Below the pieces are notes generated by a model that saw only the letters and a list, made by a program, of their open reading frames with translations, was not told where the DNA came from and made no database searches. From Torulaspora globosa (taxonomy: Eukaryota; Ascomycota; Saccharomycetes; Saccharomycetales; Saccharomycetaceae): 64,000 nt of DNA. Every line of letters begins with the position of its first letter. The stretch's first letter is position 1. The stretch spans positions 186,001 through 250,000 of the forward strand of contig NC_050732.1 of assembly GCF_014133895.1 (NCBI RefSeq), written 5' to 3'. The position numbers and the translations under genes are program-made. Of the stretch, positions 37,295-48,347 are shown one piece after another.

Positions 37295-40200
37295 TTACTC
37301 TTGGTAGGAGACGGGTATGTTCGTGTCGAGTGGCTCGTCGTCTGATCGCTCCTTGCGGCGCGCTGAGAGCCCATCGAGATGGTGCAGTGAGCCTGGAGAC
37401 TCCATCGACGATGTTGAATGCATGGATGATGGCAGCGAAGGGTCACCACGAGGTGCTGCATGGCGAGAGGACGAATCTAGAGGGTCCCGTGTGGAGTTAC
37501 GGGCTCCAGGGAGATTGTAATCGGGACGGTCATGGTTGTCCTCGTAGGAGTGCAGTGCCGAGTTTTCAGGTTTTGCCACGGTGGACCTTAGGCGCCCGAA
37601 GAGGTTATTCAATTGGCTTGTTTTTTTCTTGAAGTATGCAGTAACTGGATCAACGTTGTCGCTTGCGCTTCGCGGAATGCGCTTCAGCTTCAGATCCTCG
37701 ATGTGATCGACATGCTCCAATCTATCACTGGGTAACATGATAGCGCGGTCCAACGCGTATGGGAGGCCTCTGTGTCTACCTCTGATGAGCATCGCAACCA
37801 TTACCAGCTTTGATAGGGTTGTAAACTGTCCTGAGAAAGAAGTGTTGAAGTTCGGGAACCCAAGGGAAAGTCCAACTGTGCCGTACGCACTCACAATTTC
37901 GAAAAGGATCGCAAATATGTTGAAATCGGGCTTTGTCGGATCTTTGATTTTGCCTCCTTCACAAAGACAGATAATGAATAGGCCAAGAAATAGAAACCAT
38001 ATGTCGAAAGACAATTGCTTCCTTAAGTGCGCTCCGATGAATGACTCGGTGGATGGATCCTTCTTCTTTTTCTTAGCTTGCGCCCTTGGTAGGTTTGAAT
38101 CACCTGCTGACCCCTCACTGCTATCGGACTCTTCTGAGTGAAGAGTGTCCTCCCTTTCCATCTTCCCGTACATTCCTAGAGACTGCTCTTCATAAACGTT
38201 GGTTCTTCTTATCGAAATGGCCAGCGGCAATACCGACACATACATCATCAGCATATAGGACACCTGTACCGCGGGGTGCAATTGGCTTATGTCAACAACA
38301 GAGAAGCCTGCCGTTCTTGTGCTCACACTCTGGAAAAGCCCGTCCAGCACTCTATAACCTTTACCAATCGGCTTCAAAACTGGGGCGCCAAAGTCGAGAA
38401 TGAGAAATATCACTAGATCGAAGGAATTGAGCCCGACCAATGTTATGAGCAGCCACCAGGTGGCAGCGCTGGGAAATAGCAACGTGAAGCAACGACGAGG
38501 ATGGTCAAGCAGAAAACCAAGATTCTCTTTTGTTTGAGATAATTCTGGAGATAGTTTGAATAACACCCAAATAATAAACCGCAAAAGAACTGGGAAGCCG
38601 GTGTTACCAATGATAATGAACCAGATCATGACCACGAGCGGGTAAATTGCTTCATTGAACGAGTTCATGGAGTCTGGAGTCAAAGTAAGTCCTAGATCTG
38701 AGAAGGCACTCATGGCTGTGAAGAATCCCCACCATGTAGGTGACACACCATCTTCTCGAATTATCCGCTTGTACTTCGGCATGGATAAAACCCAAGGCAG
38801 CAATAGTACGAAGGATAATATCATAAATCCCACATAGTATATAACAAGGATGCGGCAAAGCAGTTTGATAGAAGTATATTCGATGCCGCCTAATTCTTCC
38901 TTTTGCGCCTTATTCAACCCCGCAAACGTGGAGTTACGACCAATGGTAGGCTGCCACGATAGGTAGTTAGTGCTCATAGTACGTGCGATTCGAGGACGTG
39001 GACTGCCAGAAAAATCTGGGTCAATAGTCAGGCCATAATATCCTAGTTCCTCATCAAGGGAGCTTCTATTCCTTTGCTCATCAGGATCGTCATTTATAGC
39101 TTTGTTTTCATCATTAGACGACCTTTCGGCGAGGTCATTTTCAGCATCAAAACTATGCACTGAATCTTCTTGGTTTAACTCGTGGTCATTTGAGGCTTGG
39201 TCATCGGAGTTGAAAGTGTCTTGCATCCATGGGAACCCTGTGCTATACTCACTCTCACTTTTTTTCGCAGTCCAACTTTTTCTTCTCAGTGGGTTTGGTT
39301 TCCTGTGTCTTCTTTTCCAGTCACGATATATCAATCTTTGGAATTCAGGTGACTGTGTTAAGTCGTCTAAATTCTTAGCTTGATGAGCGTCCATTGTCAA
39401 GCTTCTAGGCATTTTACTGCTGGATGAGACATGGGAGCTACCGATTTCATCGGATGTGTGGATGCGCTCGAAAGGATGGCTAAAATTGTGCGTCTTCAAA
39501 TCTTCCTCTTCTTCATCACTTTCGTTGTCTGCAAAATACTCCTCCATGTTGTCCTTATCTGATGCCTCTTCTTCGTCTATATGACTCTTTGGCTGTTTTG
39601 CAGACGGACGCTCCATAGTATTGGATGATAGACGCCTTCTCAATTTCTGGCCAATAGCTTTTCCTTTGGAGAGGTGCTTGAGTAAGCCCCTGCTGGATCT
39701 TCTTCTCTGCAAAGTTGGGCCGCGTATGCTGGTCCCGTAACGGTTTTTCATTGGTCTTTTGGGCAAAGCCGAGACATCAAACTGAATTGCTGGCTTAGCG
39801 GACTCATCTCCGTGCGGGACACCTTTCCCTAGATCCTCGTGATCTGATTCACCCATGGACTTCTTTGTGAGCTCGGCTTCCTTATTTGCCGCCTCTTCAG
39901 ACACATCACTACTGTTGCTTTCCTTATAATGATTCGTGGACTCGTGTACTTCGCCTTGCTGGCCATCGTTTTGCGGTTCATTATTTTCAAAATAGCTTGA
40001 GCCTCTATCATTAGGTCCACTAATAACTAACGCAGGGCCTTCATCCTCGGAATCCTCTTGATGCTGTCCCTGCATCATCTGAATTGATCTATACATATCT
40101 TCAGGAGATATTTCCGTCGATTTCCTTCTCCCAACAAACCCCTCCCGAGGCTTGCTCCGTCTCCTGATGCCTGGTTCCTCAAATGTCAAGTCTCCTCTCG

Positions 40201-40933
40201 GATAAAGGACAGCATTATTATTATTCGCTGTGTTTGAGCTGGAGCCTGAGGATCCATTCAGGTCCAGACCGTCTTTCCTCGTGCTTTCTGACGGTTCAGC
40301 CTGCTGATCCGCAGTCGCAGGTTCTCCTTCATCTCTGTACAGCTTTTTACCACTGAACAGCTTTTCCTGAAAGTTGTCGTCATTTCCCGACGCCGCCGTT
40401 GGAAGCCTAGATTGCCCAGTGCGCTGTGATCTTCGTGATATCGTTCTGTTGGTCATTTGGCGTTCTAAAATCGTCTTTGTTCTTCGCATTTTATAGTTTT
40501 TCTTCGAAGAATCTCTAATGTTGTCAAAGTGTCTCTCAAACCAGTACAGCCTAACAAAGGCAAGGCATCCATGTATCGCAATCGGTGTGCAGCAGATGCA
40601 TGTGAGATAAACTATTATTTGTTGGTACAACGAAAGTTTATTGGTGTCGACAGTATTCAAACCACCTTGTGTAGTGGCACCAGCAGCTAGGAACAAAATA
40701 TCAATGTAGCGAAAGTCTTTGACGGGGTACATGAGAATAGAGGCAATAATTGTGACCATGATGATGTAGAAATAATGTACCGCTAGGAAATTCGGAAAAA
40801 TGTATTTCCTAATAGGTTTCATTCGCGACCCACAGTTGGCAATCGCATCTCTGAACTTGTGACCAAAGGATTTCCTGTAAGGAATGTTCAGCGATGCAAA
40901 TGACGGTACATGACTCAACCTTCTGCCCAGCAT
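37295..40933 (-). CDS. TRK1: High-affinity potassium transporter Trk1
   Basis: A 1212-residue plasma-membrane protein of the Trk/HKT family. The first M1-P-M2 unit is near the N-terminus (YIDILFLAAGATTQGGLNTVDTNKL, pore loop). A very long hydrophilic, charged loop (about 150-680) follows, as is characteristic of yeast Trk1. The remaining M1-P-M2 units follow: TAMSAFSDLGLTLTPDSM, SVSTRTAGFSVVDISQL and EIVSAYGTVGLSLGFPN, each with the selectivity-filter Gly. A long cytosolic tail ends the protein. It takes up K+ driven by membrane potential. It stands between URA2 and PBS2 exactly as on S. cerevisiae chromosome X, and also represents TRK2. Confidence 0.96.
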   Translation of the reverse strand: MLGRRLSHVPSFASLNIPYRKSFGHKFRDAIANCGSRMKPIRKYIFPNFLAVHYFYIIMVTIIASILMYPVKDFRYIDILFLAAGATTQGGLNTVDTNKLSLYQQIIVYLTCICCTPIAIHGCLAFVRLYWFERHFDNIRDSSKKNYKMRRTKTILERQMTNRTISRRSQRTGQSRLPTAASGNDDNFQEKLFSGKKLYRDEGEPATADQQAEPSESTRKDGLDLNGSSGSSSNTANNNNAVLYPRGDLTFEEPGIRRRSKPREGFVGRRKSTEISPEDMYRSIQMMQGQHQEDSEDEGPALVISGPNDRGSSYFENNEPQNDGQQGEVHESTNHYKESNSSDVSEEAANKEAELTKKSMGESDHEDLGKGVPHGDESAKPAIQFDVSALPKRPMKNRYGTSIRGPTLQRRRSSRGLLKHLSKGKAIGQKLRRRLSSNTMERPSAKQPKSHIDEEEASDKDNMEEYFADNESDEEEEDLKTHNFSHPFERIHTSDEIGSSHVSSSSKMPRSLTMDAHQAKNLDDLTQSPEFQRLIYRDWKRRHRKPNPLRRKSWTAKKSESEYSTGFPWMQDTFNSDDQASNDHELNQEDSVHSFDAENDLAERSSNDENKAINDDPDEQRNRSSLDEELGYYGLTIDPDFSGSPRPRIARTMSTNYLSWQPTIGRNSTFAGLNKAQKEELGGIEYTSIKLLCRILVIYYVGFMILSFVLLLPWVLSMPKYKRIIREDGVSPTWWGFFTAMSAFSDLGLTLTPDSMNSFNEAIYPLVVMIWFIIIGNTGFPVLLRFIIWVLFKLSPELSQTKENLGFLLDHPRRCFTLLFPSAATWWLLITLVGLNSFDLVIFLILDFGAPVLKPIGKGYRVLDGLFQSVSTRTAGFSVVDISQLHPAVQVSYMLMMYVSVLPLAISIRRTNVYEEQSLGMYGKMEREDTLHSEESDSSEGSAGDSNLPRAQAKKKKKDPSTESFIGAHLRKQLSFDIWFLFLGLFIICLCEGGKIKDPTKPDFNIFAILFEIVSAYGTVGLSLGFPNFNTSFSGQFTTLSKLVMVAMLIRGRHRGLPYALDRAIMLPSDRLEHVDHIEDLKLKRIPRSASDNVDPVTAYFKKKTSQLNNLFGRLRSTVAKPENSALHSYEDNHDRPDYNLPGARNSTRDPLDSSSRHAAPRGDPSLPSSMHSTSSMESPGSLHHLDGLSARRKERSDDEPLDTNIPVSYQE

Positions 40934-41412
40934 GTAAAAAGAAGGGCCCTGTAGTTCAGTTTAAGGCTTGAAATGATAAAGAAAAAAAAAGCTGAGTTGC
41001 CCACCACCGGTGGAGCAGTCTGAAGGATTTCGAAACACCTCACCAGATTAAACCAGTACACTCTTAACTCAATTGTAAAGCAATTGTGGGATTTAAGCCC
41101 TGTTTATTTTGTTTAATGCTAGCTCATCAAGAATATTCTGGCTGCGGCTGCCTGTCCGTCCAAAACTATCACGAAAGAACGACAGTAATAAATTACAAGA
41201 AGATGCGGATTCAAAGCATTCAAGAGCTTTCGGCTATTTTATTGACCTCCATTAATGACTTAGCTAAGGAATTTATGCTTGATGCATGCCTCTCCGGGTC
41301 GAAATTCAACGAGGCTGAAGAATTGCTAAATAGTATGTCAATTTGAGCTATAATGCTATATAGAAAAATGCGAAAATCTAAGGTGCATAGGAAAATATCA
41401 TTACACTTATTC
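40934..41412. other. TRK1 promoter / PBS2 3' region
   Basis: This stretch holds the TRK1 promoter (minus strand) and a short plus-strand frame, listed separately at 41203-41346. No other structure was seen apart from a homopurine run of A near 40980. Confidence 0.4.
41203..41346 (+). CDS. Possible 47-residue protein, unrecognised
   Basis: From the ATG at 41203 (A at -3, a good yeast context) a 47-residue product reads as two amphipathic helices (IQELSAILLTSINDLAKEF and KFNEAEELLNSM). The frame extends upstream to an ATG at 41116, giving 76 residues with a Cys-rich start. I do not recognise it, and the systematic neighbours in S. cerevisiae hold no such gene that I recall. It could be a chance frame in the TRK1 promoter. 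Confidence 0.25.
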   Translation: MRIQSIQELSAILLTSINDLAKEFMLDACLSGSKFNEAEELLNSMSI

Positions 41413-43332
41413 TTACAAGCCACCCATATGCAGTGCCGGTAAATGCTTTGGCAGCTCCTTTTCGCCTCTCTCAGCGAGAAGCTCTCTTCGTTTCTCGAGT
41501 CTGCTTGTGATGTAAGTGCTCATTTGTACGTCAACATCTTTAAACTTTGTCAGCCAGGGGTGTTCTAATAGTGCAGCATAGGTGGGTCTTCTTTCTGGAA
41601 TCTTTTGCAAACAGCTTGAGACGAAGTCTTGAGCCTCGGGGCTGTACTTGTCGCGAGGTAATTTGGGAGGAGGGCCATCCACGATGGCACTGAGTTGCGA
41701 AAATATATTATCGAAAGTCTCTGGAGGGTACGGATATCTTCCTAGTGCCATTTCCAGAATGCTCAACCCGAGGGACCATATGTCGGATTGAACGGTGTAT
41801 GTAATTCTATCGGGATTCAGAGACCGGATTCGCTCGGGAGCCATGTAGGACTGGCACCCTATGTTAGTCTTGGCCAGTGACGCGACTAAATTGCCCGAAA
41901 CGCCGAAATCACATAGTTTAACTGTACCGTGCTTTGCTGAGCATAGAATGTTGGTTGGCTTGACGTCTCTATGTATAATGTTGTGGACGTCCTTTAGTTC
42001 TTTTAGTCCTTCGATCACCGCGTGGGTGATATATGCTAGTTGCGGCTCGTCTATGCCGCCAATTTCGGGAGAGGTATCGTAAATCCTATCCAGAGAGCCT
42101 CCATCCATGTATTCCATACACATGTAAACGGCACCTTCGATGAAAAATGCACCGTAAAAATCAACAATGTAAGGTGATTGGCACTTATGCAGGACCTCCA
42201 ATTCCATGAGAATTTGCCTGAATTTCGCCTCATCCAGCTCCAATCTGACCTCCTTCATTGCCATTATTACATTCGTTGGCTTGTACAGAACTTTGGAAAC
42301 GTTCCCATAGTTGCCGTGCCCAAGCTCTTCCTGGAACTCTAACTCCTCCAGCGTTATCCTGGAGCTATATCCATTGCTGAAATCTATACCCTCGGATGAC
42401 AATGACAGCTTGCCGGCAAAATTCAGAGACCCCGACTTTATATCCACGTACTTGGAGAAGTTAGCAAAGAGACCGCCCGAATTACTATTGCTATTTCTGG
42501 GGGCCGTACCCTCCGTGTCCCGTTGCTCTTCGTTGCTCGAGGAGGTCGATGTGCTTTGTACGCCATTTATCAGAGAACCAGGGTTCGATCTGTTGCCCGA
42601 ACCACCGCCCCCCGAACTTGTCAAATGATTGCTATTGGACGGTGCTGACGCAAACTCCTGTGTCGCAAGAGATGTCGAGTGTTTCTCTACCTTACCAGGC
42701 AGTCTCAGCGACATCGCCCCCATGGGCAGTTGCAATCCCCTACGAGCACTCAGCCCCTGAGCAGGCTTACTGCTCACATTAGGTATCACGTTTCTGGCTG
42801 AAGGAGGTCGTCTGGGAGCCTTTCTATTCGGATTAAACTGTGCCAGGTTCTCTGGAGCGTTCGAAGCCTGCTGAGCCGTGGGCAGAGCACCGCTCTTTCT
42901 ATCATAATGAGGCTTCAGCAGGTCCGGAACCGCTGCTACGTTTCGATGTGCTGCCGTAGCCTGCACTCTAGGCTGTTCGACCTCGCCGTCGCTCTCTGCT
43001 ACCGACGAAGCGGGAAGCGGAGGCAGCGGCTTATTAACGATCTGCTGCATGTTTTGGTTTCCCTTGGCACGAGCTGCCGCCTCTGTGTCCCCCTTATTAC
43101 TCCCCACACTGCTTGACCTCTTCAAAGCCCTCTGCTCCTGGAAAGCCTTCACACGGGCATGCAGATTTGCATTGATATTGTTATAATGCGAAGAAGACGG
43201 CCCGCCCCCACCAACTTTCGCCGCAGATCCGCCAGAGCTCTGCATACCGGAACTCGCTACGCTTGAATCACCACGTTCCACTTCATCTTTGCCCTCCTGA
43301 TTCACCGTCAACTTCGAAAACTGTTCTTTCAT
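41413..43332 (-). CDS. PBS2: MAP kinase kinase Pbs2 of the HOG osmotic-stress pathway
   Basis: The 639-residue protein has a long low-complexity N-terminal scaffold region and a C-terminal kinase domain. Residues 101-108 read KPLPPLPA, the proline-rich motif that binds the Sho1 SH3 domain. The kinase begins with the glycine loop ELGHGNYGNV (about 331), then AMKEV, the catalytic loop HRDVKPTN, CDFGVSG and the activation segment with Ser485 and Thr489 (SLAKTNIGC), the sites phosphorylated by Ste11/Ssk2/Ssk22. Pbs2 phosphorylates Hog1 in the cytoplasm. The Sho1 motif shows that the Sho1 input is likely wired in this species. It lies between TRK1 and SPT10 as in S. cerevisiae. Confidence 0.96.
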   Translation of the reverse strand: MKEQFSKLTVNQEGKDEVERGDSSVASSGMQSSGGSAAKVGGGGPSSSHYNNINANLHARVKAFQEQRALKRSSSVGSNKGDTEAAARAKGNQNMQQIVNKPLPPLPASSVAESDGEVEQPRVQATAAHRNVAAVPDLLKPHYDRKSGALPTAQQASNAPENLAQFNPNRKAPRRPPSARNVIPNVSSKPAQGLSARRGLQLPMGAMSLRLPGKVEKHSTSLATQEFASAPSNSNHLTSSGGGGSGNRSNPGSLINGVQSTSTSSSNEEQRDTEGTAPRNSNSNSGGLFANFSKYVDIKSGSLNFAGKLSLSSEGIDFSNGYSSRITLEELEFQEELGHGNYGNVSKVLYKPTNVIMAMKEVRLELDEAKFRQILMELEVLHKCQSPYIVDFYGAFFIEGAVYMCMEYMDGGSLDRIYDTSPEIGGIDEPQLAYITHAVIEGLKELKDVHNIIHRDVKPTNILCSAKHGTVKLCDFGVSGNLVASLAKTNIGCQSYMAPERIRSLNPDRITYTVQSDIWSLGLSILEMALGRYPYPPETFDNIFSQLSAIVDGPPPKLPRDKYSPEAQDFVSSCLQKIPERRPTYAALLEHPWLTKFKDVDVQMSTYITSRLEKRRELLAERGEKELPKHLPALHMGGL

Positions 43333-43808
43333 CCTTCAACCAAAATAAAGTCTCTCCAAGACCACAATTCCGCCTCTCAAACCTCCAACTATCAAAGCTG
43401 ACAACACTCAAACTCTCCTGAGATCCACTCGCTGATCGAAACAACCTGGCACCTGGCAGACGCACTGTCTTGACTCTGCTTCTCTTGGAGGCAAGCAACT
43501 AAGTAAGGATAGGAAGAAAAAAGAGCTTAACCTTATAAGTAAGATCAATCTGTACGGGCAACCTACAATATTTAATAACGCTTACGAACTCTATCTGGAG
43601 GTCCTGTAAAAGGCTATCTAGTCGCTGTGTAGGCTTGGCTGGGCGTTTAACGAGGAAACGGCGTCTAGTGGGCTTGTCAATAACTGGCGTAGCGACGCCT
43701 GTCTGGCTGATGGCTGTCTTGCGTGCTGTAGAGATTGAAAAACTGTCACCTTGGCAGTGGCTTAGGCGACGCGGCAGACGGCACGATTGAGACGACCAAT
43801 TGGTTGTG
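43333..43808. other. PBS2 promoter region
   Basis: 476 bases upstream of PBS2 and downstream of MCO6. No further gene, repeat or strong motif was recognised. Confidence 0.4.
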
Positions 43809-43967
43809 CTAATGGAGCAGCTTGGATTGCGAGGCGAGCGATATCACAGCGCAGCTTGCTAGGTATCCCAGCAGACGGAAGAACGCTCTGCGAGAAAGTT
43901 GGATCTGTTGCAGCGTGCTGTGGGACTTCGCAAAGATATCCCTGATCTGTTTGAAGAAGAAGATCAT
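43809..43967 (-). CDS. MCO6: Small mitochondrial protein Mco6
   Basis: Starting at the ATG at 43967 the product is 52 residues long, the same length as S. cerevisiae Mco6 (YJL127C-B), which lies between PBS2 and SPT10 in the same orientation. The sequence has an aromatic start (MIFFFKQIRDIF), a basic middle (LSRRAFF) and one hydrophobic helix (LLGYLASCAVISLA), consistent with a single-pass mitochondrial membrane protein. The frame runs open further upstream without an ATG. The biochemical role is unknown in the family. Confidence 0.8.
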   Translation of the reverse strand: MIFFFKQIRDIFAKSHSTLQQIQLSRRAFFRLLGYLASCAVISLASQSKLLH

Positions 43968-44256
43968 TGGCTGGGGGGTGCGAGATGTAGAAGGGCTCGT
44001 CTGCGGGACTGCTTCTTCCAGTAGGGCCGAGCTATGAGGACAGCGTAAGTTGCTTGTTCTGATGATAGTCGTAAGCAACGCGAATTTGGAGGTGATTGAA
44101 AAATTCATGAAAACTCCTGGGGACTGGTCTAGGCATCATCTTGCCGTCTTGGAGGTGCTATTGGTAGTGTTGCAGGCCATCGTGTGTGTGTGTCTCGTTT
44201 TGTGTGCAGGAACCACTGATGTAAAACTACAAAGGCGTAGAAATCGGAGATGGAGG

Positions 44257-45975
44257 TCAGTAAAAGACACTGGCGCCGCCAGCGTCATCGTCTGCAGAGT
44301 CCGGTGTCTGTTCCGCTGTTCGCCCTTTGTGGGCAAGCTCTACGGCTGCCATCACATTCTCCTGGAGTCCCAATATTGCGTCGTCCATCAGGTTCTGGTC
44401 GTTTTTATCCAGGACTGGCACGGTGCCTGGAGTCTCTTGCTCGAAGTTCTCTGGGTTGTTGTCGGCGTTGCTGTTGACGCTGGTAAACTTGCGTCTTTTC
44501 CTTTGTTGCTCCTCTTCCATAAAACGGTTGAAGGCGTTCATGGATTGTTCAGTACTCAGCATTGGCTGCATGAGTTGGTTGTGGGACTTGTCTAGTTTAT
44601 CGAAATCGAGGCTTGTGACTTGGGGCGTTGCGCTCTGGCGCTCTTCAGCGTCTGCCGGGGTCGAATCCTTGGCGGATTCGTGGTCATCCACATCCGCCTG
44701 TAGTGATCCCACCACTACGGCAGCCATCCTCGAGAGCTGTGCAGAATGATCGAGATCGTCGTCCGTGCTCTCGCTGTGTGCTGCAAACATATGGGCCTGT
44801 TTCACAGACTTGCCGGGCTTTACGATTACACCGACGCCGTCCTGGTGTCTCATCTTACAGCGGTGACACTGGGCAATCACTTCTGATACCGTATTCTTGA
44901 TGCCTTTCCAGTGATATCTCTCAACGATTCGCGTGGTTATCTTATTTATCCCCTGGTGCTCTACGGCGTGCATTTCCATAGCGATCTGGCGCTGCCTATC
45001 AGGCTCAAACACTATTTCGCGTCCCCGGGTCATTAGCTTACCATTGAGAACGGAGTGGGTCCTCGAGCTTACCCGTAGTCGCGCCTTTTCGTTCCGATCG
45101 CAGTTCGCAGGGTATTTGCCTGTTTCAAGGTAATATTTCAGTCGCTCATACTTGGCAATGTCGTTCGTCTTCTGAGGATCTCGTAAAAGATCGATGCTCT
45201 TAGTAATATGTGTAAACTCCTTCCCGTAGATGAACGAATCGACCGGAACGTCGAATCCCTTCAGGATGCCCGATTCTGGCAGCTTGCCTATTCTCTTGAA
45301 ATTCAGACTCTCCAGTATTCGTCGGATCCCGACATTTGTCCCGTAAATCAATGGGAAGTAACATGAAGTGAAACCAAGCCTCTTTGACCATTCGATGAAG
45401 GTCTCCACCAGGGTTCGGCCAATTCTCTTGCCGCGAATGCCGGCGTTAACCAAAAAAGTACCCGTAACAATATGAGATGAACGTCCTGGATACGCAGGTT
45501 GCAGCGAAAATATGCCCAGACATTGCTTTTCCCATTGGATGTTCAAGTTTAAGTTTCGACGCTTCTTGCGCTTCTTGTACTGTGAAGTTTGCCTCATCGT
45601 CTCAATATCTGTCCCATAGTTATTCTCCAAGTCTGACAAATCGTTTTCCATGCTGTAGTCAAGCTCAGGCACCTCGCCCAGCACCATGACAGCTATATGG
45701 CCATCAGCATGGAACCATGCTTCTTTGAACTGTTTCAACGATAACGTCTCGTAGTATGGGAAGCTGTCGCCCTTCTCTATTTCCATATTGAATTCGTCCA
45801 GCAAGAAGGCCAACAATCCCACTGGCAGAAGATCTGCGTTAGCCGGTATTGGGTACATGGTCGCGACCGTCTCTCCATCTTTAAGCAGAATCGTATGGGG
45901 CTGTAATGGCGTCAAAACTTGATCCTGCAAGTGACCCTCCTCTACCAATCCTCCTGTCTGTGTAAACATAGTCAT
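44257..45975 (-). CDS. SPT10: Spt10, histone-gene activator with acetyltransferase-like and zinc-finger domains
   Basis: The 572-residue protein has a GNAT-type acetyltransferase fold (GTFLVNAGIRGKRIGRTLVETF, about 195-230) and an integrase-like HHCC zinc finger (HAVEHQGINK ... CHRCKMRHQDGVG, about 340-390). In S. cerevisiae the finger binds paired sites in histone promoters and activates core histone genes. A Ser/Asp-rich tail follows. The ATG at 45975 gives MTMFTQ; a second ATG two codons later is equally possible. It shares a short divergent promoter with NIT2. Confidence 0.93.
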   Translation of the reverse strand: MTMFTQTGGLVEEGHLQDQVLTPLQPHTILLKDGETVATMYPIPANADLLPVGLLAFLLDEFNMEIEKGDSFPYYETLSLKQFKEAWFHADGHIAVMVLGEVPELDYSMENDLSDLENNYGTDIETMRQTSQYKKRKKRRNLNLNIQWEKQCLGIFSLQPAYPGRSSHIVTGTFLVNAGIRGKRIGRTLVETFIEWSKRLGFTSCYFPLIYGTNVGIRRILESLNFKRIGKLPESGILKGFDVPVDSFIYGKEFTHITKSIDLLRDPQKTNDIAKYERLKYYLETGKYPANCDRNEKARLRVSSRTHSVLNGKLMTRGREIVFEPDRQRQIAMEMHAVEHQGINKITTRIVERYHWKGIKNTVSEVIAQCHRCKMRHQDGVGVIVKPGKSVKQAHMFAAHSESTDDDLDHSAQLSRMAAVVVGSLQADVDDHESAKDSTPADAEERQSATPQVTSLDFDKLDKSHNQLMQPMLSTEQSMNAFNRFMEEEQQRKRRKFTSVNSNADNNPENFEQETPGTVPVLDKNDQNLMDDAILGLQENVMAAVELAHKGRTAEQTPDSADDDAGGASVFY

Positions 45976-46153
45976 TCACGTTTATAACATCGAACTCCCA
46001 GGGTCAAACCTTCTATTTGGTCAGCCTAAGGATATGACGTTTAAGTCATCGAGTAACCTTGACGCGCCTTGTACTTAGATAGACTAGTAAGTCAGAGAAA
46101 TAGAACTGCTTGGTTATGAAGAGCAAGCGCTGCCAATCGATTTACCGCCGCCA

Positions 46154-47066
46154 ATGAGTGCTCTATCAAGAATTGCGATTGGTCAGCTGTGTTCTTCATC
46201 CTGTTTGAGTCGAAATCTGCAGACAGTGAAGTCTTTGATAAGCAAAGCTGTGGATAAGAACGTCCAAGTCATATTCTTCCCGGAGGCGACGGATTACATA
46301 GCTAGAAATGCGATCCACTCGCAGCAACTGGCTGCGAAGAGTCCAAGGTTTGTCGAGGAGCTGAGAGCTGAGATCAGAGAGCTGTGTGACAGAACATCGA
46401 AGAGGATTGATGTTGCAATCGGTGTCCATCTGCCACCTACTGACTATGAGGTTGCGAATGGAGAGCGAAGAGTCAAGAATGTTTTGTTGTACATAAATCA
46501 TCGAGGGGACGTGGTTCAATCATATCAGAAATTACCACTTGTTCGATGTGGATGTGCCAAACGGCCCAGTCATGAAAGAATCTAGTGGTGTGCAACCGGG
46601 TAGCAAGGCGGCAGAGATTGTGCAGACGCCTGTAGGTAGGCTTGGGCTGGAAATATGCTACGATATAAGATTTCCTGAGCAATCCTTAGAGCTGCGGTCC
46701 AAAGGTGCTGACATTTTATGCTTCCCGAGTGCTTTCACGATGAAAACCGGAGAAGCTCATTGGCAGTTACTGGGGAGAGCTCGTGCTGTTGATACTCAGT
46801 GTTTTGTTGTCATGCCAGCCCAAAGCGGGAAGCACGATACGGGATCTGGCGCCGACTCTTCACAAGACTATGTCGAACGCATCTCGTGGGGTCATTCGAT
46901 GGTTATCGACCCTTGGGGGCGGATTATCGCACAATCAGGTTGTAACGGTGAAGAATTGATTATCGCTGACTTAGATTACACAGTACTTGAGAAAGTAAGG
47001 GCCGATATGCCCTTGTGGGAACAGCGTTCGGCTGCCGCTAAGGCGGCTGACCAACGCGCAAAATAG
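46154..47066 (+). CDS. NIT2: Nit2 nitrilase-superfamily amidase, reading frame broken by one base
   Basis: The reading is continuous in one frame from the ATG at 46154 to about 46534 and then continues in another frame to 47066. Across the junction the family segment YQK-L-H-LFDVDVPNGP appears only if one C of the CC at 46535-46536 is ignored. The catalytic Glu44 (FFPEATDY) and Lys126 (YQK) are in the first part and the catalytic Cys (EICYDIRFPE) in the second, so as it stands no active enzyme would be made. Nit2/yeast Nit2-type enzymes hydrolyse deaminated glutathione as a repair amidase. The rest is undamaged, so a sequencing error or a very recent mutation is likely. Its 3' end is 7 bases from the TRM61 stop, as convergent neighbours. 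Confidence 0.88.
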
Positions 47067-47073
47067 TCCGGGA

Positions 47074-48231
<1,158 letters not shown>

Positions 48232-48326
48232 TCAAAGACACCCAAAGGACCCACCAGACCGCTACACTTCGGTCCACTACAGCTTGCGATGAGCTGCCTT
48301 CAAACTTTTCATACTAGTTGAAAAAA

Positions 48327-48335
48327 TCACGTGAC
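48327..48335. promoter_or_regulatory. Cbf1-type E-box TCACGTGAC
   Basis: The octamer TCACGTGA lies between the LSM1 stop codon and the TRM61 start, about 105 bases upstream of the TRM61 ATG. It matches the Cbf1 binding site. It is not followed by AT-rich DNA or a CDEIII-like motif, so it is not a centromere. Confidence 0.45.
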
Positions 48336-48347
48336 CTCTACTATACA

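Noticed and set aside
46535..46545. Programmed +1 frameshift in NIT2
   Set aside because: The codons at the junction (CTT GTT C) are not a known yeast shift site such as CTT AGG C, and a shift there would leave Pro in place of the conserved His. A simple one-base insertion explains the data better.
48327..48335. Centromere element CDEI
   Set aside because: The E-box is not followed by an 80-90 base AT-rich stretch or a CDEIII motif.
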